Source: Cheiracanthium punctorium
Lineage: Eukaryota; Arthropoda; Arachnida; Araneae; Cheiracanthiidae
Direction of reading: 5' to 3'
NCBI GenBank assembly: GCA_038373885.1
Contig: JAWZYV010016535.1
Coordinates: 1,364,001-1,428,000, forward strand
DNA length: 64,000 nucleotides
Below the pieces are notes generated by a model. The model ran no database searches. It was given only the letters and a program-made list of their open reading frames with translations, and was not told the origin of the DNA. The first letter of the stretch is position 1. Each line of letters opens with the position of its first letter. This document shows, one piece after another, positions 24,358 through 34,597 of this stretch. The translations under genes were made by a program, and so were the position numbers.

Positions 24358-24576
24358 GGAATTTTTCGCATAGTTGGTAAAATAATCAGCCTATACACTC
24401 CAACTTACCTAATATACTTGAAAGGTTGATATATTCACTTTCTAAAAATGTATATAACTTCCGCGGTGTAATGGAGTTGTCGCGAATTAATTGTTTCATC
24501 TGTTCCATCTGTGGTTTGCAGAGGAAGATGATAAATGCCAACGGTTCAAAAGCGAGAAATTTCATCTGGGAATCAT

Positions 24577-24645
24577 CCCAGTGTAGCTCAGTGCTAGAGC
24601 ACCCGCACGTTAAGTGGTAGTCCTGGGTTCGAGCCCCAGCTCTGG
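24577..24645 (+). tRNA. tRNA-like segment in third unit
   Basis: It is a near-identical copy in direct orientation. It shares the anticodon-stem G-T form with the inverted unit, so these two are closer to each other than to the middle one. Caveats are as for the other two. Confidence 0.4.
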
Positions 24646-25329
24646 AATTTTTCGCATAGTTGGTAAAATAATCAGCCTATACACTCCAACTTACCTAATA
24701 TACTTATATATAGTTTGTATACGCTACAGCAAATTTTCAAAATTAAAGAAAAAAAAGCTTGCTTTTATATAGGTCATTCAACATAAAAAATGCTATCAAA
24801 GTGAACGAATTGGATTACATACACGAGTATTTCACGTGTATTGCGCCAGTAGCAGAAGTCCTAAACATTATGCCAAGTGAGACTTACGCATACTACGGAA
24901 TAGTTCTGCCCTGCCTTCTGGCACTAATTTAAAAATACTGAAAATTGAAAAGAAAACTTTTCTTTTTGCTGCAATTTGATTAAGACATACAGAGAGGGTG
25001 TCGAAAAAATGTTTGAAAAACTGTTTGATGTCAGCACTCCTGGAGTGGAAAATGTGATTATTGCTGCATTATCATACCCCAGATTTAAAAATAAATAGTC
25101 AGCTTGTTTAAAGCCTGCAGATCGTACAAAAATTCTAAAAGTTTTCACAACCGGTATTTCCAAATGAATATGTAGTAGCAACAGTGGCAATAAAAAAAGT
25201 ACCCAAGAACGCATTTTTTAAATTTTGACGCTGACTCCAACTCATTTTCAGCGACAGAAACAAGCGGAGGCTCCTCCGATGCACCAATAACTAAAGCAGA
25301 ACTTTTAATGTCGCATTTACTTGCAGAAG

Positions 25330-25560
25330 AAAGTCACGATTTGTAACTCCTCATTAGATATCCTGAGATAAAAAAACGTTTTTATAAAATACAACATCTT
25401 TACCATCATCAGCTGCAGTTGAACGCCTTTTTTCTTTTACGACAATGACAAATCTGAAGAATAGCCACAAATTGTCGGACAGTATGTTCGAAAAGAGAGT
25501 CTTATTAAAATGCAATCTATATAAGAAATTAAACCTATTATTCATTACCTGTCTAATCAT
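25330..25560 (+). pseudogene. hAT transposase C-terminal remnant
   Basis: In the plus frame the sequence reads SSAAVERLFSFTTMTNLKNS, then HKLSDSMFEKRVLLKCN. This is the C-terminal dimerisation motif of hAT transposases (S.A.VER.FS ... L....E..VLLK.N). Upstream to about 24930 the same strand holds further fragments broken by stops and frameshifts. The remnant belongs to the element 23609-26021 and is not functional. Confidence 0.8.
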
Positions 25561-26029
25561 TTTTAAATTAAGTTATTGATGATTATTAATATTAGTCTTA
25601 CTTTTTATTGATATGCATTTCAACCCAAACTATATTATTAAGCCTGTCTGTTACCTTTCACGCCTATCCTCTGAACCAACTTTGATGAATTTTAGTGCAG
25701 TGATTTATGGGACCTCGAGAATGGACATATGCTACTTTTTGTCGCTAAAAATGAAGAGATCCACACCAGTCATATTTTAATTGTTAGTTTTTATTTAAAT
25801 TCATAAAACAATTGAAAATTAATTAATTGTTAACTGTAGCAAATGACGATTGACAATTAATTAATTGTTAATTGCTGCTACTACAATTAACAATTAAAAA
25901 ACTGTTAATTGCCATTTTTGATAATTACAGTTGATCAATTTTTAATTGTTACAGCCACAATTAACAATTAATCAATTGTTAATCTTTAATTGTCCTTACA
26001 GTTAAAATTTGCCCAACACTGGCTACAAG

Positions 26030-26740
26030 TAGGGAAAGCAATCCCAATCCCGCAGGATCCTGCATAAATGTTTGCGGGACTAGTCCCATGGGACTGAAAC
26101 TGAGAAATATATTATTTTTATAACAATTTTACACCAACTTCCTGATCATCAATTGACCAAATGTTGTTGCATATGTATGTCTTGTATCTCACAATAAATG
26201 AATTAATAAAATTTTAAAGTTTTAATTTTTCTAATTATCCTCCAATGGGAGTCTGGATCAAATAATGTAATCTAAATTTTTCAAACTTCCCAATCTCGGA
26301 ATGATCAGAAATATTTCATGCTAATTTATCTCTTAATGGACCATCACGAATCAATTATAAAAAGTTTTCTTTTTAATTTTTTTTTTTTTTTTTTTATAAT
26401 TCATGCTTTTAACTATTTTACTAAAATTACACTAAGAAGAGGAATGACTCTTTACATTGCCTTTTATGCATCCTTTTACAGCATCTAAGAACTAAATACA
26501 TTATTTTGGAATATCATAACTATAATTTTCATATTTCTGAAAGTTATTGTATTAATTATCAAAAAACATTAATTCTTACTAATACACTTCATAGTGCATA
26601 AAATCTTACTTTTTCCTATTTTTCTCTGTTGAAATGAATTCCTAGCTGAATGAAATGCCAATCCCGCCGGATTAAGGGGATCAATAGTAGCAATCCCAAA
26701 ATCCTGCGAAACGAAAAACTGTGCGGAATTGCATTCCCTA
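26030..26740. mobile_element. hAT-like TAGGGAAA element in the same target as its neighbour
   Basis: GCTACAAG at 26022-26029 and 26741-26748 flank it exactly. The ends are TAGGGAAAGCAATCCCAATC and (complement of right) TAGGGAATGCAATTCCGC. It shares its interior with 17720-18490. It lacks coding capacity, holds a long T run (about 26378-26395), and lies head to tail with the hAT at 23609, sharing one duplication copy. Confidence 0.9.
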
Positions 26741-27808
26741 GCTACAAGTATATACTTACTGTTTGAAATTGGCTAAGCATCAATCACTACTGGACCTCTT
26801 CCTAAAGCCAACCATGTAAAGGGGCTAGACCCCTATCACCCCCATCCAGGCATTGGCATTAGTGAACATTGAGTTTAGTTTTAGCACTATCAACATTACT
26901 TTTATTACAAATGAAACTCATATTTAATTTTCCATTTTATACAAAAACAGCGGATATTTTAAATTGATACAAAACTGAGCTGCTTGTCAGTGAAAAAATA
27001 TAATGAAAATGAAATGAGAAAAGCCACTTCTCAAAATATTCAGAATAGAGAACTAGACCATAAACATGTTTTCTCCTGTCCTGCCCTATTTGCAAAAATG
27101 TAGCAGATCGGTGCCTCTTGCAATGAAGACTTTTTTAAAGAAAACTGCCTCTAAATAACCAAATCTATGTGATCCACCTATAGTCCTACCTAAATTAACT
27201 ATGGACACAACAATAGCAGAAAGAGGATATGAAGATTTTAAATATGTCAAAGCAAAAATGGATCATGAGAAAAGATGTAATGAAGCACCCTATCTTGTCT
27301 CAGAAAATCCACAGAATGGCAAAACATTAAATGAAACTGTTCACCTTAAAGTGGGCAAATATACATATAAATGAAAATAAAAATTTCAAAGCCTTTGCAA
27401 TTGGTGCAGTTAATATATGTCATGGAAATGAATGCACTAAAATTAGTAGAGGAAAAACTTTTGAAAGCAAGTTAATAAGTTTTCAGAAAGTATATAAATG
27501 TAAACAAAAAACTATACAATCTCATATACTGGAAGTAAATCTCCAGTGATGTTTGACATAATAAAGCAACAGCACATGGAAAGTCTGACTTCAGAGTGGC
27601 ATACTTTAGCTAAACTCATAGTACAAAATTAAAAATTGTGGTTAGTTTTAATAGAAAGACAGTGTTGAAATTAATTTTCAAAATGCAAAACAATACAATT
27701 TTTATCTAAAATTTTTTTAATTGAATAATATTGAAAAGGAACTCCGAAATCTTAAAATATAAATTCTTCAAAAGTATTTATTATTAATTTTTTTATGATT
27801 TTACTTAC

Positions 27809-27950
27809 TATAAATAATTTTAAATTTTGAAGGATTATTGTTCTGTTCAGTGATTAAGATGAGAAGTCTTATGATACATAGTTCAAAAACAACAGTTTTA
27901 CCAGAGCCAGTAGGAGCACAAACAACTAAAGGTTTGTCAGTATAAAATGC
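27809..27950 (-). CDS. HFM1: HFM1 exon: Walker A (motif I)
   Basis: This exon encodes 47 residues plus one base. It opens AFYTDKPLVV and then has CAPTGSGKTVVFELCIMRLL, the motif I P-loop (APTGSGKT) that binds ATP in superfamily 2 helicases. The exon ends FKIIY plus the A of the next Met codon, followed by GTAAGT. The acceptor is TTTTTTAG. The ELCIMRLL segment after GKT is typical of the HFM1/Mer3 branch. The phase-1 end matches the TG at the start of the next exon exactly, making YMAP across the junction, as in HFM1. Confidence 0.9.
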
Positions 27951-28089
27951 CTAAAAAAGTAAAAATTATTATTATTATTAAAAGTAATTTAAGTATACAG
28001 ATTAAGCAGCTTTAATTACAAATATCCACACACACATCATTCACTATGAGAGGAACAATCTAAAATAACTTCAAATCTCAACTTGTTAA

Positions 28090-29300
28090 CACTTTCTAAC
28101 AAAATTGAAAAGTGTTTATGATTTCGGTTTGTCTGTCCGTGCTCTAACCTGCATAACTATGCATCGATTTCGTTGAAATCGATGCATAATTATGCAGGTT
28201 ATATATTATTCGTAGGTACTGTACCATGTACCCTATTGAAAATAGTGTATGTAGCATTTATAGTTCTTCTACAGGAGAGCTCAAAAGATTTCCAATACAT
28301 TACACTTTATGGGCCGTCATTCTTTAAAGTGTATTTAAGAGATATTCGGCTATTTCAAATGAAACAAAATTGATACATATTATTAAGGATTAAAAGATAA
28401 AGCTCTTCATCAAAAATAGTGTCTGTATCATTAATAGTTCTTCTACAGGAGTACTCAAAATAATTCCAATTCATTACATTCAATGGCAGTTTAGAGACAG
28501 ATATCTATTTAAAGCACAATAGTATCCTACTTACTATATATAATTAGTTAATGATCTAACGATGATTGCATGCTTCCTTACAAGTTGTGCCAAAAGTCGC
28601 CAATCTTGGCAACTTTTGCAATAAATCACCAAATGGTGCAAAATATTTTTTCCGAAAAATGAACCCTAGCTTGGCAATTTTTTCATTATTTTGTGAGAAA
28701 TCAAAAATATACCTAATGTCATAATATTAAGCTATGATGATTTAATGGGAATTTTGAAAATTTGTTACTCAAGCTTGAATCAACTGATTTAGTGCATTGT
28801 CTTGTGTTAAGACAAAGTTATGCAAGCAAGGGCTATTTGCCTATAGGAGGGGGGTTGCATTGGTAGGGGGAATTTTTAAGGGTTTCTAATGCATGAACCA
28901 ATTGACATGCAACATAATTGCCAACATTGATTTTTTAGACATGGAAAATTAATTTTAGACTGCTAAAAAGAATAAATTTATCCTTCTCAGTGTTTGTGCA
29001 ATGCCGTTATTTTGTATAAGAGGAATACATATTTATATTTTCATCTTTCTGGCAAGATTGAGAGCTGTTTATGATGTTAATTTTTCTGTCCACAGATCCG
29101 TGCTCTAACTGCCATAAATATACACCGATTAGTGAGAAAATTATACATTTTTTCTATGTACAGTGCCATGTACCAGATTGAAAATGATGTAGGTAGCATT
29201 TATAGTTCTTTTACAGGAGCCAAAAGAAAAAAAAATTCAATACAGTAAGCTCTAGGGTTAGTCATCCTTTAAAGTGTGTTTTAAGAGATATTTGGTTTTT
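28090..29300 (+). repeat. Three diverged direct copies of a roughly 230-base block
   Basis: Copies run at about 28090-28340, 28385-28510 (partial) and 29050-29300. They share TGTAGCATTTATAGTTCTT, TACAGGAG and TTTAAGAGATATT(C/T)GG. The first copy carries a near-perfect hairpin at 28145-28201. No coding content was seen. Confidence 0.65.
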
Positions 29301-29985
29301 GACACATTGCATTGACCTTATTAAGTCATGTAAATATAAAACAGTAACCAGAAGAAAAAAACTCATAATACTTAGTGTTCATAAATATGTAAAGTCAAAT
29401 AACTGCTAATTTTTTTACAAAACATGCAGGAGAAAAAAATTTAATTTTTCAAATATTTAAAAAGGTATTTAATAACATAAAGGAAGCTTTAAATATTAAA
29501 TTTTGCAGTAGTCTAATTTCTGAATTTTTATCCCACATGAAATATTAAATATTGTTTAAAAACAAACTAATTAAATTGATCATTGTAACTAAAGTTTAAT
29601 AACAATTTAATAAATTTTAACGATATTCAGTATTTGATTAGAACTTAAACCGAATACTTGTTATTTAGCATTTGGCAAAATATGGTATTTGGTGCATCCC
29701 TACCTAGTTCACTTATATTAAATTTTAAATACTTCTAACTATATAAGCAGATTTGAATGATAATTTTATAATTCTGCTTTAAAAATTACTGTGCACTATT
29801 TGAAATTTAAGAAAATTTGTCAGCCAATTTTTTTTTCAGCATTTTGTTTTTGGTCTTTTATTACACTGATGAGCTACATTTTCAAAAACAATTTTACTAT
29901 GCATAACATGATAAACTAGCTGAGTACCAATTTTTTATATGAAAGAAAAAGATATTTTCTAAAATGATAAAAATTTTATACTTAC

Positions 29986-30056
29986 ATCTTCAAAAACTGT
30001 AGACTGCACAATATTAAAATAGGGAAATGAATGGAAGATCGACTGATATTTTGCAG
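29986..30056 (-). CDS. HFM1: HFM1 exon: Q-motif-like segment
   Basis: It encodes 23 residues after two bases of a split codon: AKYQSIFHSFPYFNIVQS followed by TVFED. In HFM1 the matching stretch (FPYFN..QS..F.D) precedes the ATP-binding loop and acts as a Q-motif-like element. The acceptor is TTACAG before CTGCA and the donor is GTAAGT after GAAGAT. The first codon probably completes a Pro, as in vertebrate HFM1. Identification rests on my recall of the family plus the in-frame join to the Walker A exon. Confidence 0.8.
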
Positions 30057-30507
30057 CTGTAAGTATTTAAAGAGTATAACATTTGAATAATACTAATTTT
30101 ACTTCAGTGTATTAAAAGTTGGAATTTCTCAAAAACTTTGTCAAAAAGTAAAGCTACCAGTGTGGTTCTGTAAATCTAAAATTTGCCTAGAGCATATTTG
30201 TGTAATTTTTAGTACTTTACTTCCCTTATGTAATGCAACTACTCGTAAAAAACTTTTTACAGGTTTCAAACAAAGAAGTACTATGTTCAATGTTGTACAT
30301 GCATACTAATACATTTTTAATGTAATGCACTGGTAATTTTTTACCACATGCTTATGTTTTTGACAAATTTCCAAAATTCTTTTTAAGGGGGATAGCTTAG
30401 GGGTAGTTCCATATTAATTTTGTCACATTCTGGTGATATCATTTTGAAAGTCAGAAAAAAAAGTGCTTTTAAACCATTGCTTAGAAAATGGATCCAATGA
30501 TGACACT

Positions 30508-30681
30508 CAATGGCATAGCCAAGGGGGGGGGGATAGGGGAGGGGTCACAAACCCCCGTGTGGAATTTTTTGCTATACAAAATGTATATTCTTCACTCCCT
30601 TATCACACACACGTATACATATATGTCAGTTGCAGAAGTCGTAACCTTCCCTCCCATGAAAAATTTCTGGCTATGCCACTG
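30508..30681. mobile_element. hAT MITE of the CAGTGGCGTAGCC family
   Basis: It starts CAATGGCATAGCCAAGG, and the complement of its right end starts CAGTGGCATAGCCAG. The 8-bp flanks ATGACACT (30500-30507) and ACGACACT (30682-30689) differ at one base. It is a sister copy of 33091-33263, with the same inner block ACCCCCGTG(T/A)GGAATTTTTTGC. Confidence 0.85.
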
Positions 30682-31224
30682 ACGACACTGGTTGTAATAA
30701 GTCAAAAGTCCCCAAGGTAAAGTTGGCCATTTATGACAGTTTACAACCAAGTTTGACATTTAAAAACAATTCCCAAAACAAATCAACTTTGCAATATCTT
30801 CTATATTGGTACGAAATTGCCAAATCCTACTATTTTACAATGAGAAAAATAGTGCAGCTTGGATATTTGCCACACGACATGAGATGAAATATTTTACGGT
30901 GATAAATGTGCCTAACTTCTAAGGATTATGGATAAGAATATATGGAGAACTGTTTTAATGGCAACCTTAATGGGGAATGATTATTGATTATGTGTAAGTG
31001 CAAATTGTCAAAGACAAAAGTCACCAGTGGTGACAAATATTAAAGCTGTTCAAGAATAATTTTTCGTAGTGGTGAATTTGAAATTTGTTTTAATTACTAG
31101 GGGCCAAGGCCCCTAGACTCACTACGTTCGCTTTTCGTATGAAGCATTCGGCCCCTAAAAAGGCTTATTCGTGAAAAAGGCATAATTTCAACAAATGAAA
31201 CCCAAAGGTTGGATCGGATAGAAT

Positions 31225-32331
31225 GTTACCAAGCTACACATAGCTTTGTTCTTGCATTTTGCTTGGAACATAAAAATTTTAATCTTGCACTATTTGTAAT
31301 TATGTGAAACCCATGAAACACCTTGCGTATTAGCCAATTATGGCAAATTTTCATAATTTGGCAACTTGCTTATACGTATAGTTAATAACTAGCACTAAAA
31401 AACAGTTCTTCATATGTTTTTTGATAAAAACTGCAGAACAGCTAGGATAGCTTGCCACCAATGGCGACTTTTCATTATTTGGTGATTTACACATGCTCAC
31501 AACTTATAATTACTGCTCATGTAAGGTTACATGGAAAACCGTTTTCCATATTTTCATATACACAACCTTTGCAGATTGGCGTATTTAGCACCACGAATTA
31601 TATCATCTCGCCACGCTGGCAAATAGCCAAAGTGTACTGTAACTGCTATAATGGCATAGTTAATGCCACCAAATATTTCTACTGGTAGCAAATACTCCAA
31701 CTGGACCAAACCAGATTAAAAATAATCTGCATTTTATTTCTTTCTCATTTTCAAGATATTGGGTTCTAACATTTTTGAACTCACAGTTTAGATTCACCCT
31801 GCTTGGAAAGATACCAATTTGCCAGATCATACCTAATGCCAAGATGGCACTTTTAAAATCAGTTAGAATTAGTTATTCTGTTTTCGAAAAACAAATAATC
31901 GCTAATTCTAAACTCCTGTTGTTTAAACGAACTTCTATTTGAAAATTGTCAACTTTGTGTAACACACTTCGAGTAATTTATTTCATATACTTTTTAATTT
32001 GGCGTAAAATGGGTGTAATTCTACTTCAATTTTGTCAATTTCACATGATGCTACATACTTGGAATTGCTTTGTTGCAAAGGACTGAATGATTTTATGCCA
32101 AATTTGGCAACCATTATGTTTTATATTTTCAGTTTTTTATTAATATCTTCTGAAATAATTTGATTTTCAAAACTTAAATCAGTTTATCAGGTTCCCTCGA
32201 ATTTTCCGGATCCTTGGACATGTTCCTCGAAATTCAAATCCCACGGTTTAGGAGAACATAGTCGAACAAGCTCTTGACAGGGGCGATGGCGACAGTGGCC
32301 GTTACTTTTTTTTAGAATAGAGAGATACTTG
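31225..32331 (+). repeat. 1.1-kb dispersed repeat, copy 1
   Basis: It is alignable over its whole length with 36278-37380 at roughly 90% by eye. It includes GAATGTTACC at the start and GTTTAGGAGAACATAGTCGA near the end. Each copy has a 78-codon plus frame at the same place (31452-31688 here), but changes between copies are not concentrated at third positions as far as I can see. No LTR features (TG...CA, primer-binding site) were found. Confidence 0.75.
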
Positions 32332-33027
32332 TTTTTCAATTTTTTTTTTTCAATATAAAGTTTGACAATCAGTAATATTGGTACCAGAAGAGAAAATATT
32401 TTTAAAGAACTTGAATGGCACTGCTACAATGAAAAACCACATTGATCACATGAATTAGTTAAATATAACTTAATTAAAAGAAAATATCCATTTTTAATTG
32501 AATATTACAAGTCACCACAGGACTCATTCTAGGCAGGGTCAGTGGGGTGCAGCACCCTGATACCCTTTTAGTAAAAAAAAAAAAAAAAAATTGCATTCTG
32601 TTGCCCTGCGATTCCAATTAGCACTCCAATGATGAAAAACTGACCTCCTTTGTCCTTGAAGTTTTTGTTTGTTTATTTGTTTGTTGTTGTTTCTTTCCAT
32701 TTATATATATTTTTTAATCTGTACTGTAAGTTTCTTAACCCCTTTATATGTTCAGTTGGAGCTATAGTTTTTATGCAGTCCTTTACCGCTTCAATCCAAT
32801 ACTGCCAGTCTATGTAGGTGACCAGGTAACAGTTAAAATCAACAGAGTGGTTCTTTATAATGGCTGTATGACAATCCAGAAAAAAAATTAGCTATCATTG
32901 TTTATTTTCAAATTTTGACTAACTGAAGTATTAAGAGCTGGATGTTAAAAATTTACCAGCTTCACAATGGCCCTGTTTTAAGTTAAACATTGGTGCAACA
33001 GCCCATTTTGGGAACAAGGCCTGCTGC

Positions 33028-33970
33028 CATAAGCGTAAAGTTTTCAAAATTATTGGGGGGGCCGGGCCCTACAACCACATATATCCACGTCAGTGGCGTA
33101 GCCAAGGGGGGGGGGGTGTTAGGGGGTCATAAACCCCCGTGAGGAATTTTTTGCCTTTCAAAATGTATATTCTTCACTCCCTTATCATACACCCGTATAC
33201 ATATATGTGAGTTCCAGAAGTCGTAACCCCCCCCCCCAAGAAAAATTTCTGGCTACGTCACGGATTCACGTACATATAACTAACTCATAGCTGCCAACTA
33301 CTAAGGAATATAATTAACCACTTTTTCTACATGATTTTTCAGCTTAAAATATAGCAAAATTTTTGTGCTGCGCACACAAGCTGGTTTCTATTTTGAAAAA
33401 AAGTAATTAAAAAATATACTGTTTACAAAAATTATAATCTGTACGGTTAATTATAATCCGGAGTAGTTGGCAGCTATGACTTAAGTGTAAATTATTGGAG
33501 GCGCTCGAGCTCTATGGATCCATAGAATTCTACACCTCTGTAAGGTAAGTATCCATGTTAGTATCTTCCTACCATGTTATAAGTTAAAAAAAGAAGCAAA
33601 GGAGAAAAAAACATTTTCGATGAGATAGTGCATTTTAGACACATCTGAACTTTTCTTCATTTCATACTTTACATTGAATAATCTGATTTTAATTAACCAG
33701 AGCCTGGCGAGGGCAGCTTATAGTTAATATTGTGTGTTACGTGGCGTCACAATGAATACTAAATCACGATTGAAATCAAAAGAAGAAAATTTTTAATAGT
33801 ACAAGTAAAGGTTTTTTTTAAACGTTTGTAAATGGCGCGAAATACTTTTTTTCATGTTAGTATAATTAGTTTTCTGTATTTAGTGGTAAATTATTGGATG
33901 GGCTCAGCCCCTATTCACAATTTATTGGGGGGGCTCGAGCCCCACGGGCCCATATAACTCTACGCCTATG
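33028..33970. mobile_element. TIR element with exact 8-bp duplication, nested
   Basis: CCTGCTGC occurs at 33020-33027 and 33971-33978. The ends are CATAAGCGTAAAGTT and (complement of right) CATAGGCGTAGAGTT. Inner GGGGGGCTCGAGCCCC-type blocks recur near 33510 and 33925, which suggests internal duplication of the end. No coding content was seen. Confidence 0.85.
33091..33263. mobile_element. hAT MITE of the CAGTGGCGTAGCC family, innermost of three
   Basis: It starts CAGTGGCGTAGCCAAGG and ends with the inverted form (GGCTACGTCACGG). The flanks are ATCCACGT (33083-33090) and ATTCACGT (33264-33271). It is a sister of 30508-30681. Confidence 0.85.
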
Positions 33971-34597
33971 CCTGCTGCACAACCACACCTTCGCGACCAT
34001 AGGCAATGACCCTGTTTACATGCACAAAAATTATGTAACTTTCTTTGTGTTTCTTCTACTCTGCTTCTCCTAAGTGGGGAAAACGCTGAGGGTTCTTCAT
34101 TTGGTCAAATTTTTATTGATGATTCTTAACAAGGTGATCAAATGAATTTTATTAAGATCGGCTTCTTATGCAAAATGTTTACTTTATCAAACATTCTCTT
34201 GCCTGTTAGGTATATTTGGGTGATTATTTTTGTTATTAAAAAGAAAAAAACACCTTATTTAAATATCTTAAATAAATATTGTCATTATCTTTTTATAAAT
34301 TGTGTTAATAAGATAAGATAATTAACAAAGTTACTGCAAAACTAATTAACTCTTTTGCATTACATAAATTTATAAGATGCTAATATATTAATAAATGCTG
34401 GTAGTGAAAGTATTAATTTTTTTTACTCAGTTTTGCAAAGTAAAAAAAAAAAAAGAGTTCATTTTTACAAATCAGCAGTACTTTTAATCAGGAAGTTTAG
34501 TGCCCTTTTTAACAAATACAATGCCTTTTCTAAAATAATGATGACCTTTTTTTAAACCTTTGCAATCTGCCCTTTTTCTCACCTAGAATGAACTCTG

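Larger units (their letters stand above)
23845..24712. repeat. Inverted-direct-direct triplet of a tRNA-like unit
   Basis: Three units of about 285 bases are present: one inverted (about 23845-24135), then two direct (about 24157-24423 and 24424-24712). Each carries the same tRNA-like segment. The units are nearly identical apart from a few substitutions, and the fold point at about 24133-24165 is a short hairpin. The large open frames here are by-products of near-identical non-coding units. They sit inside the hAT element 23609-26021. Confidence 0.8.
23609..26021. mobile_element. hAT element with ATTAATTG-rich ends, exact 8-bp duplication
   Basis: GCTACAAG flanks it at 23601-23608 and 26022-26029. 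The ends are CAGTGTTGGGCGTTAATC and (complement of right) CAGTGTTGGGCAAAT. Both subterminal regions are dense in ATTAATTG/CAATTAAT iterations, as is usual for subterminal transposase sites. It contains a transposase remnant at 25330-25560 and the tRNA-like triplet at 23845-24712. Confidence 0.9.
5552..30056 (-). other. HFM1: HFM1/MER3-like helicase gene, partial, six exons visible
   Basis: This is the span of six minus-strand exons that join in frame. In transcription order they are 30056-29986, 27950-27809, 23335-23184, 16728-16648, 16447-16283 and 5598-5552. All have AG acceptors and GT donors, and the phases agree at every junction. The joined 218 residues follow the N-terminal helicase domain of HFM1 (yeast Mer3), the Ski2-like helicase that acts in meiotic crossover formation. 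Introns measure about 2.0, 4.5, 6.5, 0.2 and 10.7 kb and are full of transposons. The first visible exon begins in phase with two leftover bases, so exons upstream (higher coordinates) are missing, as are the RecA2, winged-helix and Sec63 parts downstream. The N-terminus of this family is poorly conserved, which may hide the upstream exons. Confidence 0.85.
32518..34597. mobile_element. hAT-type element containing two nested insertions
   Basis: The ends CAGGACTCATTCTAGG and (complement of right) CAGAGTTCATTCTAGG are inverted. The flanks are AGTCACCA (32510-32517) and AATCACCA (34598-34605), with one difference. No transposase was recognised. It holds the element 33028-33970, which in turn holds the MITE 33091-33263. 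Confidence 0.8.

Noticed and set aside
24011..24620. Open frames of 107 and 64 codons with nearly the same peptide on both strands, suggestive of a conserved gene
   Set aside because: They arise because the same tRNA-like repeat unit occurs three times in inverted and direct order; the frames run through pol III boxes.
23935..24645. Three functional tRNA-Asn genes
   Set aside because: C at position 33, acceptor mismatches and location within a repeated unit argue for tRNA-derived repeats; kept as low-confidence tRNA-like segments.
5552..30056. Alternative identity of the helicase as Brr2/ASCC3
   Set aside because: PNVEDVAEWL, the FPYFN..QS segment and the ELCIMRLL and SRMKT stretches fit HFM1/MER3 better than the spliceosomal or ASCC helicases.
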